From an uncultured Chlorobiota bacterium (GTDB lineage: Bacteria; Bacteroidota; Bacteroidia; Bacteroidales; JAADGE01), in contig CAMZKI010000241.1 in assembly GCA_947311125.1 (NCBI GenBank), positions 1-10,125 of the forward strand: a DNA stretch of 10,125 bases. Direction: 5' to 3'. This document shows, piece after piece, positions 7,571-10,125 of this stretch (the stretch's first letter is position 1; each line of letters starts with the position of its first letter). A program made the translations under genes and the position numbers. The notes under the pieces were generated by a model. That model was not told the origin of the DNA. It saw nothing but the letters and a program-made list of their open reading frames with translations, and searched no databases.

Positions 7571-9634
7571 ATGGATACGGAAAACAAATATTACGACAGA
7601 GAATTAAGTTGGCTGTCTTTCAATAAACTCGTTCTTGACCAAACAAAAGATACATCACTGCCTCTGTTTGAACGTATAAAATTTTGTGCAATTTACGATT
7701 CCAATTTAGACGAATTTTATCGCATAAGAGTTGCCTACTATCAAGGACTTATTGATATTCCGAAAAAAAACAGAAAAAATCTTGAATATTCGCCGAAAAC
7801 AGTCCTCTCAAACATAAAAAAAGAAGTTTACAAACAGCAATCTGAATTTGAAGATACTTTTTACAACAAAATATTGCCCGAACTCAAAAAATCAGGAATC
7901 ATTATTTGGCAAGATGAAATATTAGAGGAAAAACACGAAATTTTTCTGAAAGAATACTTTTCAAAAGAAGTTCTTCCTGAAATACAGCCTGTTATGCTAT
8001 CAAGCTCCGGAGCTGTACTACCCTTTTTAAAAGATAACGTTATTTATCTGGCAATTAAAATGCACAAAAAAACAAGACCCTCTGATTACAAATCAAGCTA
8101 TGCAGTTATTCAGGTTCCTTCGGATTCGCTGGGCAGGTTTACGGAATTGCCCGAATTGTCCGGAAAATATCTTTATATGTTCCTTGAAGACGTAATCAGG
8201 AAACATTTGTATATGATTTTTCCCGGTTATAACATACTTTCATCATACAGCATAAAATTATCCAGAAATGCCGATTTGATGATAGAAGACGAATTTACGG
8301 GCAATATTCTAAACAAACTCAGAAAGAGTCTCAGGCAGCGTAAAACAGGCCTTCCTGCACGATTTTCTTACGATAAGAATATCCCCGAAGATCTTATGTC
8401 TGTTTTACAACTTGCATTCAATCTTTCTGAGAAAGATTTTTTCCCCGTAGGAAAATATCTGAACTTAAGGGATTTATTTCAACTAAAAAATCCCTTAAGC
8501 CCTAAATATGAATTAGCTCCTCTGAAACAACTTAACCATCCCGTCATAGATGCTTACGATTCTATAATGAATGCAGTTGAGAATAATGACATCCTTTTAC
8601 ACTTTCCTTATCACACATACGATTATGTCTTAAGGTTTTTTCATGAAGCTGCGACCGACCCAGAAGTTGAAGAAATTAAAACTACTCAATACAGAGTAGC
8701 AACGAATTCTGCAATAGTAAATGCATTAATTGCAGCTTCAGGTAACGGTAAGGATGTTACGGTATTTGTTGAAGTTAAAGCACGATTTGACGAAGAAAAT
8801 AATATTGCTTTTGCAGATAAAATGAGAGAAGCCGGGATAAATGTAATAACCGGTATTCCCGGGCTTAAAGTTCATGCTAAAACAGCATTGGTTATTAAAA
8901 AAGCAAATAAAAAAAATAAAAAAAAGACGTTTGCCTTTATCGGTTCCGGAAACTTTAATGAAAAAACAGCTACACAATATTCTGATGAAGGCTTTTTTAC
9001 TTCAGATAAAAATATAACTAAAGACATTGAAAAATTGTTTTTATATCTTGAAAACCCTGTTGAAAAATTTAATTTTAAACATATTCTTGTTCCGGGCTTT
9101 AATATGCTGTCAGTCCTGAAAGAGAAAATAAACCGTGAAATAAAAAACGCTGAAAACGGAAAAAAAGGATACCTGATTTTAAAAATTAACGGACTGGGAG
9201 ACAAAGAAATGATAGATTTGCTTTACAACGCGGGAAACAAAGGCGTTAAAATTGATTTAATTGTAAGAAGCATATGTAAACTTCGTCCTGATATGCCATT
9301 CAGCAAAAATATTACCGTTACCAGAATTGTTGACAGGTTCCTCGAGCATTCAAGAATTTATGCTTTTTATAATAACGGTAACCGGGAGGTTTATATTTCA
9401 TCTTCAGATTTTCTTACCAGAAATTTACGAAGAAGAGTTGAAGCTGCAGTTCCGATATATAACACAGAACTTATTAACGAAATATTTGATATTCTTGAAT
9501 TGCAGCTTCGAGATAATACAAAAGCAAAATTTTTGGACAGTTGTATTAATAATATTGATAAGAAAGTATCCGAAAAAACAAAACGATATCGTGCACAATC
9601 TGATATTTACAATTACCTGGAAGAAAAAAACTGA
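7571..9634 (+). CDS. ppk1: Polyphosphate kinase 1
   Basis: PPK1 makes inorganic polyphosphate from the ATP gamma-phosphate, reversibly, through a phosphohistidine. At 687 residues it matches the usual length (E. coli 688), and the key residues fall at nearly the E. coli positions. These are the nucleotide-contacting Asn45 (DSNLDEFYRIR), the metal-site Arg375 (TTQYRVA) and Arg405 (VEVKARFDEENN), autophosphorylated His435 (LKVHAKTALV), the GSGNFNEKTA loop, and the second His593 (FLEHSRIYAFY) before YISSSDFLTRNLRRRVE. The order N domain, head domain and two phospholipase-D-like C domains is intact, so the enzyme should be active in the cytoplasm. It begins 7 bp after the channel gene, so translational coupling and cotranscription are likely. 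No exopolyphosphatase (ppx) gene follows; a convergent gene on the minus strand starts its stop codon 2 bp downstream. The identification is very secure. Confidence 0.98.
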   Translation: MDTENKYYDRELSWLSFNKLVLDQTKDTSLPLFERIKFCAIYDSNLDEFYRIRVAYYQGLIDIPKKNRKNLEYSPKTVLSNIKKEVYKQQSEFEDTFYNKILPELKKSGIIIWQDEILEEKHEIFLKEYFSKEVLPEIQPVMLSSSGAVLPFLKDNVIYLAIKMHKKTRPSDYKSSYAVIQVPSDSLGRFTELPELSGKYLYMFLEDVIRKHLYMIFPGYNILSSYSIKLSRNADLMIEDEFTGNILNKLRKSLRQRKTGLPARFSYDKNIPEDLMSVLQLAFNLSEKDFFPVGKYLNLRDLFQLKNPLSPKYELAPLKQLNHPVIDAYDSIMNAVENNDILLHFPYHTYDYVLRFFHEAATDPEVEEIKTTQYRVATNSAIVNALIAASGNGKDVTVFVEVKARFDEENNIAFADKMREAGINVITGIPGLKVHAKTALVIKKANKKNKKKTFAFIGSGNFNEKTATQYSDEGFFTSDKNITKDIEKLFLYLENPVEKFNFKHILVPGFNMLSVLKEKINREIKNAENGKKGYLILKINGLGDKEMIDLLYNAGNKGVKIDLIVRSICKLRPDMPFSKNITVTRIVDRFLEHSRIYAFYNNGNREVYISSSDFLTRNLRRRVEAAVPIYNTELINEIFDILELQLRDNTKAKFLDSCINNIDKKVSEKTKRYRAQSDIYNYLEEKN

Positions 9635-9636
9635 GT

Positions 9637-10095
9637 TTATATTTTAATTTTTCTTATAAAACCCAAAATACCTATTGCCGCAAGCTCTTTTCCCGTTATT
9701 TTTTTGTCTTCAAATCTTATCGAAACCTTATAAACCGATGATTTTTTACATACATAATCAAAATAAGTTTTTTTAGATTCAGCATAGACTAAGCGATACG
9801 GCTTCTTTTCAGTTACCGTGTCATCATACAACTTCATAATTATATGTTTATCCGTTGAATAATTGCATAAGGCAAATCTGTATACAGTTCCTTTCATCAG
9901 ATAAACTTCCCATTCTTGCCCGTTAGGCTCATCTGCAGTTTTTCTTTTGGGCTTACTAACGGTAAAATCATTTAAAAAAGTAATACTGTCTCCGAAAACA
10001 CTCGCACAGTCAAAAATAGAATTACGACTGACTTCTTGTGCTTCAGATTTTGAAATAAAGAAAGATAACAGTAATATTAATATTAATCGGGTCAT
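9637..10095 (-). CDS. Small secreted protein of unknown function
   Basis: This 152-residue protein begins with a clear signal peptide (MTRLILILLLSFFISKSEAQ), so the mature protein of about 132 residues is exported. I do not recognise a named family. The middle (about residues 60-130: WEVYLMKGTVYRFALCNYS, then IIMKLYDD, then YFDYVCKKSSVYKVSIRF) has alternating hydrophobic strands. This resembles small beta-sandwich domains of the PPC-like kind often seen in Bacteroidota secreted proteins, but that is a pattern impression only. Three cysteines (Cys29, Cys77 and Cys115) remain after signal cleavage. The gene is convergent with ppk1, with only 2 bp between the stop codons, and its promoter would lie at or beyond the right edge of the window. 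The hydrophobic stretch near the C-terminus (ELAAIGILGF) is too short for a confident membrane segment. Confidence 0.8.
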   Translation of the reverse strand: MTRLILILLLSFFISKSEAQEVSRNSIFDCASVFGDSITFLNDFTVSKPKRKTADEPNGQEWEVYLMKGTVYRFALCNYSTDKHIIMKLYDDTVTEKKPYRLVYAESKKTYFDYVCKKSSVYKVSIRFEDKKITGKELAAIGILGFIRKIKI

Positions 10096-10125
10096 TAAAT
10101 TAATTAATAAATTATTTAAACAGAA

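Noticed and set aside
9621..9655. AAGAAAAA/TTTTTCTT inverted repeat spanning the ppk1 end, considered as a bidirectional terminator
   Set aside because: The stem has one GC pair and a 19-nt loop, with no T-run directly after it on the plus strand. Chance is likely in such AT-rich DNA.

Overview
The window looks like chromosomal DNA of a low-GC member of the Bacteroidota. The grounds are AT-rich codon use, AT-rich leaders mostly lacking Shine-Dalgarno sites, a good match to the Bacteroidota -7 promoter box (TAnnTTTG), and protein families typical of that phylum. No RNA genes, mobile elements or CRISPR arrays were seen. Six genes fill almost all of it. Five are on the plus strand, and one on the minus strand meets them tail to tail at the right end.

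Left part (1-3869): two secreted cysteine-protease-like proteins in tandem. The first carries a signal peptide, 16 MORN-like repeats in four Cys-headed blocks, a probable Ig-like domain and a C-terminal caspase-fold (C14) domain with its His/Cys dyad intact. The second carries a signal peptide, a papain-family (C1) domain with Gln/Cys/His/Asn intact, and a C-terminal DUF4384-like region. A weak hairpin with a T-run lies between them, so they may be separate transcription units.

Middle and right (3870-9634): after a 124-bp gap holding the best promoter candidate, three closely spaced genes form a probable operon. (i) A 511-residue protein appears to fuse two SiaB-like (GHKL-type) kinase domains to a SiaC-like (DUF1987) domain, which is the kinase substrate in the characterised Pseudomonas system. 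(ii) A 663-residue two-TM potassium channel with a TIGYGD filter has, N-terminal to the pore, a solenoid of about 25 copies of a 12-residue repeat related to, but spaced differently from, pentapeptide repeats. (iii) A complete polyphosphate kinase 1 has all the key residues.

Far right (9637-10095): a small secreted protein of unknown function on the minus strand.

Most interesting are the kinase-kinase-substrate fusion and the unusual solenoid-gated channel, together with their linkage to ppk. This suggests, as inference only, a module coupling a phospho-switch, K+ flux and polyphosphate synthesis. The MORN/Ig/caspase protein with its cysteine-pair block headers is a second unusual architecture.
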